A stretch of DNA of 6,365 nucleotides from Saprospiraceae bacterium. GTDB taxonomy: Bacteria; Bacteroidota; Bacteroidia; Chitinophagales; Saprospiraceae. Positions 5,672-6,365 of this stretch are shown one piece after another; positions within the stretch are counted from its first letter, which is position 1; each line of letters opens with the position of its first letter. Under the pieces are notes generated by a model that did no database searches, was not told the DNA's origin, and saw only the letters and a list, made by a program, of their open reading frames with translations. The position numbers and the translations under genes were made by a program. The DNA is taken from positions 1-6,365 of the forward strand of contig JADZFI010000067.1 in the NCBI GenBank assembly GCA_020850025.1, given 5' to 3'.

Positions 5672-5747
5672 AAGGGATACCAGGATTTGAACCTGGGACC
5701 CTCCCGATTTTCAATCGGGATGCGCTACCGGACTGCGCTACATCCCG
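5672..5747 (-). tRNA. Aberrant tRNA with GAA (Phe) anticodon on a tRNA-Pro body; possible pseudogene
   Basis: On the minus strand the 5' 27 bases equal those of the neighbouring tRNA-Pro, and the T-arm differs by one base (TTCAAAT for TTCGAAT). The anticodon arm differs fully: TCCCGA-TTGAAAA-TCGGGA, giving anticodon GAA (Phe). The arm has a 6-bp stem instead of 5, so the RNA is 2 nt longer than the tRNA-Pro. The acceptor end is damaged: C1 faces U72, and the discriminator is U rather than the A expected for either Phe or Pro. It looks like a duplicated tRNA-Pro with a swapped anticodon arm, now either decayed or specialised. Good promoter-like sequence lies upstream, 18 bases separate it from tRNA-Pro, and both are likely on one transcript. 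An annotation program may call it tRNA-Phe, pseudo, or miss it. Confidence 0.6.
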
Positions 5748-5769
5748 AAAACTCTTAAATTGAGGCTCC

Positions 5770-5803
5770 CAAATTTAATTGGAAGTAGATATTTATACCT
5801 CAA
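5770..5803 (-). promoter_or_regulatory. Candidate promoter for the GAA-tRNA and tRNA-Pro pair
   Basis: TAAATTTG (5777-5770, minus strand) fits TAnnTTTG exactly. TTG at 5803-5801 lies 23 bases upstream, a little longer than the usual spacing. The start site would be near 5763, about 16 bases before the first tRNA. Confidence 0.45.
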
Positions 5804-5821
5804 AAATTTCTTTCAACTCAG

Positions 5822-5910
5822 CGGATAGGCCGGGATTCGAACCCGGGGCACAGGGTTACCCGTGCGTCGGTTTAGCAAACCGGTGGTTTCAGCCACTCAC
5901 CCACCTATCC
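5822..5910 (-). tRNA. tRNA-Ser (anticodon GCU)
   Basis: Minus-strand class II tRNA of 89 nt. Acceptor GGATAGG pairs perfectly with CCTATCC, discriminator G (typical of serine). Anticodon loop TTGCTAA gives GCT. The long variable arm GCACGGG-TAA-CCCTGTGC is diagnostic of Ser/Leu/Tyr types. T-arm CCGGG-TTCGAAT-CCCGG. The outermost anticodon-stem pair (C-A) is mismatched, otherwise canonical. CCA is not encoded. A strong promoter match ends 12 bases upstream. Confidence 0.95.
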
Positions 5911-5921
5911 AAATCGGGCCG

Positions 5922-5954
5922 CAAATATATGATGAGCTTTTGCTAATCTCAAAA
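5922..5954 (-). promoter_or_regulatory. Bacteroidota promoter for tRNA-Ser
   Basis: On the minus strand TTTTG (5954-5950), 20 bases, then TATATTTG (5929-5922), an exact match to TAnnTTTG with ideal spacing. Transcription would start about 5 bases before the mature tRNA at 5910. Confidence 0.65.
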
Positions 5955-5989
5955 TCAAAAGAAAAGATTTTTCCAAATTATTTAAATGT

Positions 5990-6028
5990 GGGAACCAGCC
6001 TAACCCTTTATTCGCCAGACTGGTTCCC
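5990..6028 (-). terminator. Hairpin after the T9SS gene, probable terminator
   Basis: GGGAACCAG (5990-5998) and CTGGTTCCC (6020-6028) form a perfect 9-bp stem with a 21-base loop, 13 bases past the stop of the minus-strand gene ending at 6042. The minus strand after the stem is AT-rich but has no continuous U-run, so termination strength is uncertain. It also separates that gene from the tRNA-Ser promoter. Confidence 0.5.
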
Positions 6029-6041
6029 AAAAGGCTCTTTT

Positions 6042-6365
6042 TTAGCGCTGCATGACAAACTTTTGTACCGCCCGCTCACCAGCCTCTGTGCGCAGATCCA
6101 TAATGTACAAGCCGCTTGCCAGCTTCTCAGGCAATTCAAACAACTGGGCATCGGTCGTTGCCGCTACCGCCCGCTGCAAAACAAGCCGTCCCTGCGCATC
6201 CAATACCTGTACCTGCAACATCTGACCCTCCCAGGCCGAAAAGTCGGCATACAGCTCGCCGCCGGTAGGGTTGGGGAACAACAGTAATTCCGGAACAGCC
6301 GAAGTCTCGATAAACAGCTCCCGCTCCTCGCCGGGCTGCTGGCTGTTACCGGTTGGCGTTACGCC
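6042..6365 (-). CDS. T9SS type A sorting domain, C-terminal end of a secreted protein (5' end outside window)
   Basis: Frame open from the right edge of the window to TAA at 6042, 107 residues visible. It begins with a Gly/Gln/Glu-rich linker (GVTPTGNSQQPGEERELF). A sorting domain follows from about residue 29: LLFPNPTGGELY, LQVQVLDAQGRLV, LASGLYIMDL, ending AVQKFVMQR. The basic final residues and the PNP and SGLY motifs are typical of the family. The domain directs export through T9SS after Sec translocation. Nothing in the window shows the function of the missing N-terminal part. Possible starts inside the window, such as TTG at 6281, are not real starts because the frame continues upstream into the linker. 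Confidence 0.88.
   Translation of the reverse strand, partial: GVTPTGNSQQPGEERELFIETSAVPELLLFPNPTGGELYADFSAWEGQMLQVQVLDAQGRLVLQRAVAATTDAQLFELPEKLASGLYIMDLRTEAGERAVQKFVMQR

Noticed and set aside
5271..5747. Integrase att-site duplication marking a genomic island
   Set aside because: Island att sites usually copy the 3' end of a tRNA. Here the 5' half is copied, only one small gene lies between, and no integrase is present.
5522..5758. Plus-strand frame reading SGYQDSNLGPPAPKAGALPDCATS
   Set aside because: It is the antisense of the two tRNA genes, a well-known false protein pattern over tRNAs.

Overview
The window looks like a chromosomal segment from a Bacteroidota bacterium, probably Saprospiria (Lewinella/Haliscomenobacter-like; this finer placement is inference). 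Four coding segments are secreted or cell-surface proteins. Three of them end in, and the fourth probably continues outside the window to, a type IX secretion (T9SS) type A C-terminal sorting domain, with a PNP motif at its start and an SGxY motif near its end. Promoter-like sites fit the Bacteroidota pattern (TTG about 20 bases before TAnnTTTG), and Shine-Dalgarno sequences are not evident.

Layout from left to right, minus strand unless noted. 1-1372: a secreted beta-propeller-like protein, open to the window edge. 1478-2744: a damaged T9SS cargo gene. A good signal-peptide start at 2744 is in a different frame from the long C-terminal part (1478-2617). 2745-2931: a compact divergent control region with a 21-bp-period direct repeat and two facing candidate promoters. 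2932-3465 (+): a small XRE/HTH regulator whose reading frame runs on past its natural-looking end through a palindrome and into the antisense of the next gene. 3369-5030: an intact T9SS protein made of four tandem domains of about 105 residues. 5202-5303: tRNA debris. 5294-5545: a small GIY-YIG nuclease-family gene. 5582-5910: a tRNA block (Pro-UGG, an aberrant tRNA with a GAA anticodon, Ser-GCU). 6042-6365: the C-terminus of another T9SS protein that starts outside the window.

The parts most worth following are these: (1) the GIY-YIG gene sits between an intact tRNA block and a 33-nt 5'-half copy of one of those tRNAs, its stop codon lies inside that copy, and its start lies immediately behind the tRNA terminator; (2) the GAA-anticodon tRNA has a proline-tRNA body, a 6-bp anticodon stem and a broken acceptor end; (3) two copies of a GAACGTCGGAAGGG palindrome sit about 10 bases after the stop codons of two T9SS genes; (4) the HTH regulator and the broken secreted gene share a divergent operator-like region. 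I see no CRISPR array, rRNA, IS element or recognisable defence operon.
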